A DNA stretch of 9,606 nt from contig VGEI01000110.1 of assembly GCA_016869415.1 (NCBI GenBank), forward strand, positions 1 to 9,606, read 5' to 3'. Below are positions 1 through 6,351 of the stretch, in pieces (the stretch's first letter is position 1; every line of letters begins with the position of its first letter). A program made the translations under genes and the position numbers. The notes below the pieces were generated by a model, which saw only the letters and a list, made by a program, of their open reading frames with translations, was not told the origin of the DNA and made no database searches. The stretch comes from Alphaproteobacteria bacterium. Lineage in GTDB: Bacteria; Pseudomonadota; Alphaproteobacteria; CACIAM-22H2.

Positions 1-83
1 TAGACGCCGCTTTCGCGCACGCGGCGGGCGATGAGCTGCGTTACCTGGCTGCCGAAATCGAGAATAAGGATCGTATCGGTCAC
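1..83 (-). CDS. guaA: GMP synthase (glutamine-hydrolysing), N-terminal 27 codons only
   Basis: This is the start of guaA, which runs off the left edge. GMP synthase converts XMP, glutamine and ATP to GMP in the cytoplasm, the step after guaB. The visible residues begin (M)TDTILILDFGSQ and continue VTQLIARRVRESGV, the conserved opening of the class I glutamine amidotransferase domain; the catalytic Cys lies beyond the window. The start is GTG at 83-81. An in-frame TGA lies six codons upstream with no other start between, so GTG is well supported. I see no strong Shine-Dalgarno sequence in the 14 nt between the start and a palindromic repeat at 98-172. The frame and conserved N-terminus leave little doubt about identity. 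Confidence 0.93.
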   Translation of the reverse strand, partial: MTDTILILDFGSQVTQLIARRVRESGV

Positions 84-97
84 GGATTCGAGTACGT

Positions 98-172
98 GTC
101 ATGGCCGGCCGAAGTGCCGGCCATCCACGGACTTGTAAAGACGTGGATGCCCGGGTCAAGCCCAGGCATGAC
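98..172. repeat. Alphaproteobacterial palindromic intergenic repeat (VMPGLDPGIHVF type)
   Basis: This is a 75-bp imperfect palindrome. The ends are gtcatg (98-103) and catgac (167-172). Inside are a perfect 8-bp hairpin, tggccggc/gccggcca (102-109 with 116-123), a 9-bp hairpin with one mismatch, atgcccggg/cccaggcat (147-155 with 161-169), and a central pair catccacg/cgtggatg (122-129 with 142-149). The whole can fold as one long arm or as two hairpins. On the minus strand one frame reads VMPGLDPGIHVF, a string I recognise from spurious ORF translations of dispersed repeats in many alphaproteobacteria. It fills much of the gap between the GNAT gene and guaA and ends 14 nt before the guaA start. 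Only one copy is in the window, so its repetitive nature is inferred from family knowledge. Confidence 0.8.
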
Positions 173-234
173 GAGCATTTTCTGTGTGAAACGAAGCAGG
201 CGGCATTCGGGCAGGAAGAGCTGGCGAAGAGGTG

Positions 235-816
235 TCAGCCGGTCTCGCACGAACCCAGCCGATCGACCGCCTGGGTCAGATCGGTCCACCCATAGCACGT
301 CTCGTCGAGCGTGCAACCCCAGAGACGCTCGCGGCGCTGGGCCACCGGTTGGCCGCCGATGCGTTCGTAGAAATAGCGCGACGGGTTGTCTCTGAGCACC
401 CAGAGGAAGCTGCGGCCATAGCCTTTCTGCACCATGGTGGCAAAGGCGGCAGCCATCAGGCGGCGGCCGATGCCCCGCTCCTGGTACTCCGGCCGGACAT
501 AGAGCGTGTAGATCTCGCCGACATTGGCCTCGCCGTGGCTGGAGAACGGCCCGCCGGGCGGACGGTCGGCGACGCGCGACAGGCCGAAGCTGGTGAAACC
601 GACGATGCCGCGATTGGGCTCGGCCGCCACGATCACCGGCTGCACTTCCGCGCGACTCTTGATCACCCACGACCACTCGCGCGCCTGGCGCTCGTAAGAC
701 ATCCCCAGGAGAACCCGGTTCGGCAGCAGCCCCGCGTAGGCGGAACGCCACGTATCGACGTAGACCTTGGCGATTCCGACCGCCGCCCGCTCGGTTGCCA
801 ATCCGATGGTCGTCAT
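235..816 (-). CDS. GNAT family N-acetyltransferase
   Basis: A 193-residue cytoplasmic protein of the GNAT fold, predicted to transfer acetyl from acetyl-CoA to an amine of unknown substrate. The acetyl-CoA pyrophosphate-binding motif A is clear around residues 103-121 (LYVRPEYQERGIGRRL, containing the Q-x-x-G-x-G loop), preceded by a beta strand with EIYT. Motif B follows at about 144-155 (NPSRYFYERIGG), with the aromatic pair typical of the family. The N-terminal segment (DTWRSAYAGLLP, about 21-32) resembles the substrate-side helix of many GNATs. Start is ATG at 816-814; the leader has only a weak purine stretch. It lies 102 nt after the DUF1194 gene on the same strand and may be transcribed with it. 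Length and motifs look intact. Nothing in the neighbourhood identifies the substrate, so no gene name is justified. Confidence 0.9.
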   Translation of the reverse strand: MTTIGLATERAAVGIAKVYVDTWRSAYAGLLPNRVLLGMSYERQAREWSWVIKSRAEVQPVIVAAEPNRGIVGFTSFGLSRVADRPPGGPFSSHGEANVGEIYTLYVRPEYQERGIGRRLMAAAFATMVQKGYGRSFLWVLRDNPSRYFYERIGGQPVAQRRERLWGCTLDETCYGWTDLTQAVDRLGSCETG

Positions 817-838
817 GGTGAGTCGCAGAGTAGCACGA

Positions 839-868
839 TTCCCCGGGCCCGCCAGCCTTCCGGGGGAA
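839..868. repeat. Inverted repeat between DUF1194 and GNAT genes
   Basis: On the plus strand ttccccgg (839-846) faces ccgggggaa (860-868) with one bulged base. This gives a GC-rich hairpin in the 102-nt gap between the two genes. On the transcribed minus strand no run of T follows it, so it is not a convincing intrinsic terminator for the DUF1194 transcript. A short tttt lies just after it only on the plus strand. It could attenuate or stabilise the message. Confidence 0.35.
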
Positions 869-918
869 ATTTTGCCGGCGGAATAAGTCAGACGACGCGC
901 GTGCGGCCGGTCTTGCGC

Positions 919-1635
919 TCAGCGCTGGGCGAGCGAGGTATCCGCAGGCTCGCCGGCGATCTCGCGGATCAGCTTCGACAGGACAGCGCCGGTAAAGGCG
1001 GTGAAATTCTCGGCAACGATCATGAAGGCGCCGGGCCCGCCGATCACGTTATCCCGGTAATAGATATCGAGATCCATGTCGGGCGGCCGGTAGAAATTCA
1101 GCCGCTCGTTGATCACCGGCAGGCCGTTGATGGTGACTCCGGCGGCGACGGCGTCGTCGCGCGCCGCCGCACTCGGCCGCCCCTGGTTCGTCCGCCCGTC
1201 GCCGGAGATGTCAATGACCCGCCTTGTGCCCTCGAAGCCGTTGTTCTCGAACAGCGGAACCGAGTAGTCGATGGCCCCGCTGATCGACGTCCAGTTGCGC
1301 GCCTGATAGGGCGCCGCCGCAATGCGTTGCGTGAAAGCCGCGGCACTCTGCTCGCCGTCGATCAGGGTCCACGGCACCACCGTGTACTGGATGTCGACGC
1401 CCGCCCACTCGACGTAGATGACGGCGATTTTGCCGTGCGGGGCCGAGCGGATCGCCTGGATCACTCTGGGATGCTGCAGGGCGGCGATATAGCCCTCGCG
1501 CTGCAACTTCGCCTCCTCGGGGTCGATGCTGCGCGAGACGTCGACGGCGAGCACCAGCTCGAGGTCGACCGGGATCGCCGCGGCCGGGCTGGCAAAGGCC
1601 AGACACGCCAAGACCGCCAGGCTGAGACGCCCCAT
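919..1635 (-). CDS. Secreted DUF1194 (von Willebrand factor A-like) protein
   Basis: A 238-residue protein of the DUF1194 family, a vWA-like fold of unknown function. Residues 1-20 are a clear Sec signal peptide ending SPAAA before IPVDLELVLAVD, so it should act in the periplasm. The metal-ion-dependent adhesion site is visible: D32-x-S34-x-S36 (DVSRS), Thr116 in NWTSISGAI, and the third-site Asp in IDISGDGRTN (about 142-146). Other family-like blocks are EWAG (76-79), GLPVIN (171-176) and YYRDNVIGGPGAF (192-204). Start is ATG at 1635-1633, placed directly after the TAG of the methyltransferase gene with no spacing. An AGGCGGGA stretch inside that gene serves as ribosome binding site, so translation is probably coupled. 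Family length is about 230-260 residues, so this copy looks complete. The partner or ligand is unknown. Confidence 0.9.
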   Translation of the reverse strand: MGRLSLAVLACLAFASPAAAIPVDLELVLAVDVSRSIDPEEAKLQREGYIAALQHPRVIQAIRSAPHGKIAVIYVEWAGVDIQYTVVPWTLIDGEQSAAAFTQRIAAAPYQARNWTSISGAIDYSVPLFENNGFEGTRRVIDISGDGRTNQGRPSAAARDDAVAAGVTINGLPVINERLNFYRPPDMDLDIYYRDNVIGGPGAFMIVAENFTAFTGAVLSKLIREIAGEPADTSLAQR

Positions 1636-2988
1636 CTATCCCGCCTGCTTGGCCGCGCGCTCCAGGACGGCAACGAAGAAGCCATCCGTTCCTTGCCGCG
1701 CCGGCGAGAGTCGCAGACAAGGATCGCCTGCGGGTGGCGCCGTGCCAAGGGTTTCCTTCCACACGGCGGCAAGCGGCAGCGGCCTGAACTCCGGTGCTGC
1801 CGCGACGAAGGCCTCGACCTGGCTCTCGTTCTCCTCCGGCAGCAGCGAACAGGTGACATAGACCAGCCGACCGCCCGGCTTCACCAGGCGCGCGGCACTG
1901 CCCAGGATGCGAGCCTGCAGCGCCCGCAGCTCGCCGATATCCCCAGGCGTCAAGGTCCAGCGTGCGTCGGGATTGCGCCGCCAGGTACCCGTGCCGCTGC
2001 AGGGTGCGTCGATCAGCACCCGGTCGAAGGCGCCGGCCTGGCGCTTCACCCAGGTATCGCGCTCGTTCTCAAGATGCCGGCGCTCGACATTGTGCACACC
2101 GGCGCGCCGCAGGCGCTTGGTCGCCCCTTCGAGACGCGGGCCTGAGACGTCGCAGGCGACGATGTGGCCCTTGTTCTGCATCGCCGCTGCCATGGCCAGG
2201 CTCTTGCCGCCGGCACCCGCACAGAAATCGCAGACCCGCATGCCGGGTTTCGCCCCGACGAGCAGGGCCGCGAGCTGCGAGCCTTCGTCCTGGATCTCGA
2301 CGAGGCCGTCCTTGAAGGCGGCAAGCGCCGGAAGGTTGGGCCGGCCCTCCACCCGCAGCCCGACGGGCGAGAGCGAGGTCGGCGCAGTCGTTACGCCCGC
2401 CGCGGCGAGGGCCTTGCGCGCGGCGTCGCGATCCGTCTTCAGGGTGTTGACCCTGAGATCGACCGCGGCCGGTTGGCCGAGTGCGGCCATCTCGCGAACA
2501 AAGTCGTCGCCGAAACGCTGATGCAATGACGGCAGCAGCCAGTCTGGCGTGTTGAAGCGCACGCCATCGGGCTGCTCCGGATGCTCCAGGCTCCGCCCGG
2601 TGAGCGCCCCGGCCAAGTGGCGCTCGCCCTGCTCCAACGCCGCCGGGCGGAACTTGCTGCCGTCGAAGCTCTCCTCGAACTCGGGCGCCGGCCAGGCTTC
2701 GACGATGGCCAGGGCGGCGATCACCCGGCGGCGAGAATCGATGGCGAAGCGGCCGCGCGCCGCTCCCTCGCGGGCGAAGGCCAGCCACCAGTCGAGCTGG
2801 GCGCGGTGGCGCAGCACAGTGTAGACGAGGCCGGCGATGGCGGCGCGGTCCTTGCTGCCGATATAGCGGCGCGCCCGCACGTAGCCGTTGACCACCGCGT
2901 CGGCAGGCGAGCGGCCGCGCCCTACCCCACCGGCGGCGATGGCGTCGAGGATCTCGATCGCCGCCTGAACGCGTGCCCCTGGCGTCAT
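1636..2988 (-). CDS. RsmB/NOP family rRNA (cytosine-C5) methyltransferase
   Basis: A 450-residue SAM-dependent RNA m5C methyltransferase of the RsmB/Nol1/Nop2 family, expected to methylate a cytosine of 16S rRNA. The N-terminal helical region (about 1-135) resembles the NusB-like domain of RsmB. PAAVDLRVNTLK (173-184) precedes the catalytic domain. SAM motif I is DFCAGAGGKS (254-263), motif IV is DAPCSGTGTW (327-336, Cys330, release cysteine), and motif VI is TCSLLPEEN (379-387, Cys380, the nucleophile). Both cysteines needed by this class are present. Length is near that of E. coli RsmB (about 430). Start is ATG at 2988-2986, 6 nt after the guaB stop, with a weak GGG-containing site inside guaB. 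The TAG abuts the next gene's ATG. The exact target (C967 or another) cannot be told from sequence alone, so the rsmB symbol is withheld. Confidence 0.93.
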   Translation of the reverse strand: MTPGARVQAAIEILDAIAAGGVGRGRSPADAVVNGYVRARRYIGSKDRAAIAGLVYTVLRHRAQLDWWLAFAREGAARGRFAIDSRRRVIAALAIVEAWPAPEFEESFDGSKFRPAALEQGERHLAGALTGRSLEHPEQPDGVRFNTPDWLLPSLHQRFGDDFVREMAALGQPAAVDLRVNTLKTDRDAARKALAAAGVTTAPTSLSPVGLRVEGRPNLPALAAFKDGLVEIQDEGSQLAALLVGAKPGMRVCDFCAGAGGKSLAMAAAMQNKGHIVACDVSGPRLEGATKRLRRAGVHNVERRHLENERDTWVKRQAGAFDRVLIDAPCSGTGTWRRNPDARWTLTPGDIGELRALQARILGSAARLVKPGGRLVYVTCSLLPEENESQVEAFVAAAPEFRPLPLAAVWKETLGTAPPAGDPCLRLSPARQGTDGFFVAVLERAAKQAG

Positions 2989-2994
2989 GCAGCC

Positions 2995-4458
2995 CTAGAG
3001 GTCGGGACGGTAGTTCGGCGCCTCACGGGTGATGGCGACGTCGTGGACGTGGCTTTCGCGCAGGCCCGCCGAGGTGATCTTGAGGAAGTCGCAATTCTTC
3101 TGCATCTCGGCGATGTTGCGGTTGCCGGTGTAGCCCATCGCCGCCTTGAGGCCGCCGACCAGCTGATGGATGACCGTGGCCACCGGGCCCTTGTAGGGCA
3201 CGCGGCCCTCGATACCTTCGGGCACCAGTTTTAGCGAGTCCTTGATGTCTTGCTGGAAGTAGCGGTCGGCCGAGCCGCGCGCCATGGCGCCAACGGACCC
3301 CATCCCGCGATAGGCTTTGTAGGAGCGGCCCTGGTAGAGGATGACCTCGCCGGGCGCCTCGTCGGTGCCGGCGAAGAGCGTGCCGAGCATGGCGCAGTCG
3401 GCGCCGGCAGCGATCGCCTTGGCGAGATCGCCGGAATACTTGATGCCGCCGTCGGAGATCACCGGCACGTTGCGCTTGCGGGCCACCTCGACCGTATCGA
3501 GGATCGCTGTGAGCTGTGGCACGCCCACGCCGGCGACGATGCGCGTGGTGCAGATCGAGCCCGGGCCGATGCCAACCTTGACCGCGTCCGCGCCGGCATC
3601 GATCAGCGCCTGGGCGCCGTCGGCGGTCGCCACGTTGCCAGCCACGATCTGGGTGTAATTGGACAGGCGGCGCACGCGCTCGACCGTCTTCAGCACGCCC
3701 TGCGAATGGCCGTGCGCCGTGTCGACGACCACGATGTCGACTTCGGCATCGAACAGGGCTTCGGCGCGGGCCACCCCGTTGTCGCCCGTCCCCGTGGCGG
3801 CGGCGGCGCGCAGGCGGCCCTTCTCGTCCTTGGTGGCGTGGGGAAAGCGCTGCGCCTTCTCGATGTCCTTGACGGTGATCAGGCCGATGCAGCGATAGGC
3901 GCCGTCGACCACGATCAGCTTCTCGATGCGGTGCTGGTGGAGCAGACGCTTGGCCTCGTCGCGCGACACGCCCTCGCGCACGGTGACCAGTTCGTCCCTG
4001 GTCATCAGCTCGCGCACCGCCTGGCGTGGGTTGGAGGCGAAGCGCACGTCGCGGTTGGTCAGGATGCCAACCAGTTTTCCTGAACCCGGCTCGACCACCG
4101 GCACGCCGGAGATCTGGTTGTCGGCCATCAATCTCAGTGCGTCGGCCAGTGACGCCTCCGGGCCAATGGTCACGGGGTTCACCACCATGCCGGATTCGAA
4201 TTTCTTGACCTTGCGCACCTCGGTCGCCTGGGCGGCGATGTCGAGATTGCGGTGAATGACGCCGATGCCGCCCGCCTGGGCGAGCGCAATGGCCAGCGCG
4301 CTTTCGGTCACCGTATCCATGGCCGCCGAGAGCAGCGGGATGCCGAGCTCGATGCGGTTGGTGAGGCGGGTCTTGGTGTCGCAGTCGCCGGGCAGTACGC
4401 TCGAGGCCGCCGGCTTGAGCAGCACGTCGTCAAAGGTCAGGGCGTCGCGGATCTTCAT
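2995..4458 (-). CDS. guaB: IMP dehydrogenase
   Basis: A 487-residue inosine-5'-monophosphate dehydrogenase, which oxidises IMP to XMP with NAD+ and is the committed step of GMP synthesis. The start at ATG 4458-4456 gives the canonical opening MKIRDALTFDDVLLKP. The frame stays open 21 codons further upstream to 4521, but that extension has no family similarity and overlaps the predicted promoter. The two CBS domains span about 92-205 (for example QISGVPVVE and HRIEKLIVVDG). The catalytic loop is GIGPGSICTTR with Cys303. The phosphate-binding SDGGIKYSGD (335-344), GMGS (385-388) and the flap with the Arg399-Tyr400 pair are all present, as is the C-terminal AMGYTGN. Length matches E. coli GuaB (488). 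It begins the guaB – methyltransferase – DUF1194 run and works with guaA further downstream. Confidence 0.97.
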   Translation of the reverse strand: MKIRDALTFDDVLLKPAASSVLPGDCDTKTRLTNRIELGIPLLSAAMDTVTESALAIALAQAGGIGVIHRNLDIAAQATEVRKVKKFESGMVVNPVTIGPEASLADALRLMADNQISGVPVVEPGSGKLVGILTNRDVRFASNPRQAVRELMTRDELVTVREGVSRDEAKRLLHQHRIEKLIVVDGAYRCIGLITVKDIEKAQRFPHATKDEKGRLRAAAATGTGDNGVARAEALFDAEVDIVVVDTAHGHSQGVLKTVERVRRLSNYTQIVAGNVATADGAQALIDAGADAVKVGIGPGSICTTRIVAGVGVPQLTAILDTVEVARKRNVPVISDGGIKYSGDLAKAIAAGADCAMLGTLFAGTDEAPGEVILYQGRSYKAYRGMGSVGAMARGSADRYFQQDIKDSLKLVPEGIEGRVPYKGPVATVIHQLVGGLKAAMGYTGNRNIAEMQKNCDFLKITSAGLRESHVHDVAITREAPNYRPDL

Positions 4459-4481
4459 GCCAACTCTCGGATTCGGAGGTG

Positions 4482-4516
4482 GCCGGCCATCATACACATC
4501 GTTGGCGCGATTCCAA
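4482..4516 (-). promoter_or_regulatory. Predicted sigma70-type promoter of guaB
   Basis: On the minus strand TTGGAA (plus positions 4511-4516) and TATGAT (4489-4494) are separated by 16 nt. They match the TTGACA and TATAAT consensus at 4 and 5 of 6 positions. Transcription would begin near 4482, giving a leader of about 24 nt before the guaB ATG at 4458 with a GAGAG ribosome-binding stretch. This lies in the 82-nt gap after rlmE, so guaB can be expressed separately from the ppx-rlmE pair. It is a pattern match only. Confidence 0.5.
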
Positions 4517-4518
4517 GG

Positions 4519-4540
4519 CACCGCTCCGGCGCTGGCGGTG
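4519..4540 (-). repeat. Short inverted repeat immediately after rlmE
   Basis: caccgc (4519-4524) and gcggtg (4535-4540) form a 6-bp stem with a 10-nt loop directly after the rlmE stop codon. No T-run follows on the minus strand, so it is a weak terminator candidate at best. It sits just upstream of the predicted guaB -35 element. Confidence 0.25.
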
Positions 4541-5224
4541 CTATCGGCTTGCGGCCTTAAACCCCGTCGCTACAAAGAAGAATTCGGCCGATTCCTGGCG
4601 GCTGGAGGGCGGCTTGATCCGCCGCACGACGGCGAAATGCTTGCGCAGTTCGTTGTGAAATTGCTGTTCTTGGCCGCCCTGCAGCATCTTGGCGACAAAG
4701 GCCCCACCGGGCTTGAGGATCTCGACGGCGAAGGCCAGCGCCGCCTCCACCAGATTCATGATGCGCAGATGATCGATATCGGTCTGGCCGGTGGCCGCCG
4801 CCGCCATATCCGACAGGACGATGTCGACTGGTCCGTCGAGCGCGCCGCGCACCAGGGCTGGCGCTTCTGCGGCAAGGAAATCGCCCATGAGGATAGTGGC
4901 CCCAGCGATCGGCTCCATTTCCTGGAGATCCAGGCCGACGACCTTGGCGCCGCGTTCGACCGCCACCTGCGCCCAACCACCCGGGGCGGTGCCCAGATCG
5001 ACGACCCGCGCACCGGACTTGAACAGTTTCAGTTTGTCGTCGATCTCGGCGAGCTTGAAGGCGGCACGCGAGCGATAGCCTCGCCGCTTGGCCTCCGCGA
5101 CATACGGGTCGTTGAGCTGACGCTTCAGCCAGTTCGCCGAAGACAGCGAGCGGCCCTTGGCCGTGGCCACCCGCTGTTTCAGACGCCGGCCGCCATCGGG
5201 CGCGCCGTGCTTACCCTTCCTCAT
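4541..5224 (-). CDS. rlmE: 23S rRNA (uridine-2'-O)-methyltransferase RlmE (FtsJ/RrmJ)
   Basis: A 227-residue FtsJ-family methyltransferase that methylates the 2'-O of the conserved A-loop uridine (E. coli U2552) on the 50S subunit. SAM motif I is DLGTAPGGWAQV (76-87) and an acidic SAM contact lies in GLDLQEMEP (97-105). The catalytic K-D-K-E tetrad is Lys57 (AAFKLAEI), Asp139 (LSDMA), Lys179 (FVAKML) and Glu214 (ESAEFF). Asp-Lys and Lys-Glu spacings of 40 and 35 equal those of E. coli RlmE. The first 30 or so residues are a basic extension (MRKGKHG...), common in alphaproteobacterial copies. The ATG at 5224-5222 overlaps the TGA of the upstream phosphatase gene (ATGA), indicating translational coupling. 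The frame is open to 5407, but that extension lies inside the phosphatase gene and has no similarity. Confidence 0.96.
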   Translation of the reverse strand: MRKGKHGAPDGGRRLKQRVATAKGRSLSSANWLKRQLNDPYVAEAKRRGYRSRAAFKLAEIDDKLKLFKSGARVVDLGTAPGGWAQVAVERGAKVVGLDLQEMEPIAGATILMGDFLAAEAPALVRGALDGPVDIVLSDMAAAATGQTDIDHLRIMNLVEAALAFAVEILKPGGAFVAKMLQGGQEQQFHNELRKHFAVVRRIKPPSSRQESAEFFFVATGFKAASR

Positions 5225-6231
5225 CGACCGCCCCGCATCAGGCCGAGAAGTATCCCCTCGCGCAAGCCGCGGTCGGCGACGCGCAGCCGCGGAACCGGCC
5301 AGACCTTGAGGATGCCCTCGAGGATGGCGCAGCCGGCCAGCACCAGATCGGCGCGCTCGGTACCGATGCAAGGCTGGGCGGCACGACCGCGCCAGTCGAG
5401 CCCGCACAGCTCGGTGCAGACCGCCCGGATCTCGGCCAACTCCAGCGACGAGCCGTCGACCAGGGCGCGCTCATAGCGCGGCAGCTGCTGGCGGATGCCG
5501 GAGAGCGTGGTCACCGTGCCCGACGTCCCCAGCATCTGGACTTGGCCGGCCAGGAGTTGCGCACCGATGTCCTGCGCCGCCTCGAAAGCGGCAAGCGCCT
5601 GTGCAACCTCCCCGACCAGTGCCGCGTAGGCGCCGGGTGCGACGCGGTCACGGCCGAGCCGCTCGGTCAAGACCACGACACCGAAGGCAAGCGAGATGGA
5701 ATCGACCATCTCCCAGCGCGCGGCGGCTCGTTTCAACCAGGTGACCTCGGTGCTGCCACCGCCGATGTCGAAGAGGATCGCCCCGGGGATTGAAGGATCG
5801 AGCAGCGGGGCACAGCCGGCGAGCGCCAAGTCCGCCTCTTCCCGCGTCCCGATGATCTCCAGCGTCAGGCCCGTCTCGGCGGCTATGCGTGCGGCGAAGG
5901 CGCCGCCATTGCGCGCCCGCCGGCAAGCCTCAGTGGCCACACCGCGGTACAAGGTGACACCCCGGCGCTGGAGCTTGCCGGCGCAGATGCGCAGCGCGTC
6001 GACCGTGCGGTCCATAGCCGACATGCCGAGCTCGCCGGTGGTCGCCAGGCGCTCGCCCAAGCGCACGATGCGCGAGAAGGCATCGATGACCCGGAAAGAA
6101 TCCCCCTGCGGCCGGGCGACCAGCAGCCGGCAATTGTTGGTGCCGAGGTCGAGCGCAGCATAGACCGCGTTGTCGCGCTGGCGCGGCGCCGAGCCGTCGC
6201 GTTCCGCAAGCGGGAGCCCGGATTCCATCAC
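5221..6231 (-). CDS. Ppx/GppA family phosphatase
   Basis: A 336-residue member of the exopolyphosphatase/guanosine pentaphosphate phosphatase family (ASKHA fold), which hydrolyses polyphosphate or pppGpp. Visible family blocks are phosphate-1 DLGTNNCRLLVA (28-39), VATEACRRA (98-106), GTREEAD with the catalytic Glu (128-134), phosphate-2 FDIGGGSTEV (154-163), MLGTSGTVTTL (233-243), and the C-terminal RADLVLAGCAIL and VADRGLREG (about 293-326). It lacks the extra C-terminal HD-like domain of the approximately 500-residue E. coli Ppx and GppA, so it is the short form usual in alphaproteobacteria. The frame starts with adjacent GTG (6231-6229) and ATG (6228-6226). A GAGG lies 9 nt before the GTG and 12 nt before the ATG, so either start is possible. 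It overlaps rlmE by 4 nt. Sequence alone does not distinguish polyphosphatase from pppGpp phosphatase activity. Confidence 0.92.
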   Translation of the reverse strand: MMESGLPLAERDGSAPRQRDNAVYAALDLGTNNCRLLVARPQGDSFRVIDAFSRIVRLGERLATTGELGMSAMDRTVDALRICAGKLQRRGVTLYRGVATEACRRARNGGAFAARIAAETGLTLEIIGTREEADLALAGCAPLLDPSIPGAILFDIGGGSTEVTWLKRAAARWEMVDSISLAFGVVVLTERLGRDRVAPGAYAALVGEVAQALAAFEAAQDIGAQLLAGQVQMLGTSGTVTTLSGIRQQLPRYERALVDGSSLELAEIRAVCTELCGLDWRGRAAQPCIGTERADLVLAGCAILEGILKVWPVPRLRVADRGLREGILLGLMRGGR

Positions 6232-6351
6232 ACGTCAAAGCCTCGTCCGCATGCCAGCCGCGTGCCGAGGCCGCGCGGTCATGCTTTATGATTGATCGTC
6301 CACATGTAACCACAGACGACAGGCGCTGCGAAGGCGGTTTGCCGCAGACGC
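6232..6351 (-). promoter_or_regulatory. 120-nt gap before the phosphatase gene, probable promoter region
   Basis: This gap separates the permease stop from the phosphatase start. An AT-rich island at about 6283-6309 (minus strand: TTACAT, then CATAAA) stands out from GC-rich surroundings and is the likely promoter area. The best hexamers, however, are only 13 nt apart, so no clean sigma70 promoter can be assigned. A small hairpin, gcgg/ccgc with a 4-nt loop near 6334-6345, lies just after the permease gene but lacks a T-run. Confidence 0.3.

Noticed and set aside
80..751. A 223-codon minus-strand frame spanning GNAT and the repeat
   Set aside because: It is out of frame with the GNAT motifs and ends in the VMPGLDPGIHVF translation of the intergenic repeat.
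839..868. Intrinsic terminator between DUF1194 and GNAT
   Set aside because: The hairpin is real, but no T-run follows it in the direction of transcription of the flanking genes.
232..2145. A 637-codon plus-strand open frame across three minus-strand genes
   Set aside because: It is antisense to the GNAT, DUF1194 and methyltransferase genes, all of which have clear motifs. The composition (rich in Arg, Gly, Asp, His) and lack of any domain fit a GC-rich shadow frame.
4256..5476. A 406-codon plus-strand open frame
   Set aside because: It is antisense to guaB, rlmE and the phosphatase gene, has no recognisable motif, and crosses the boundaries of three real genes.
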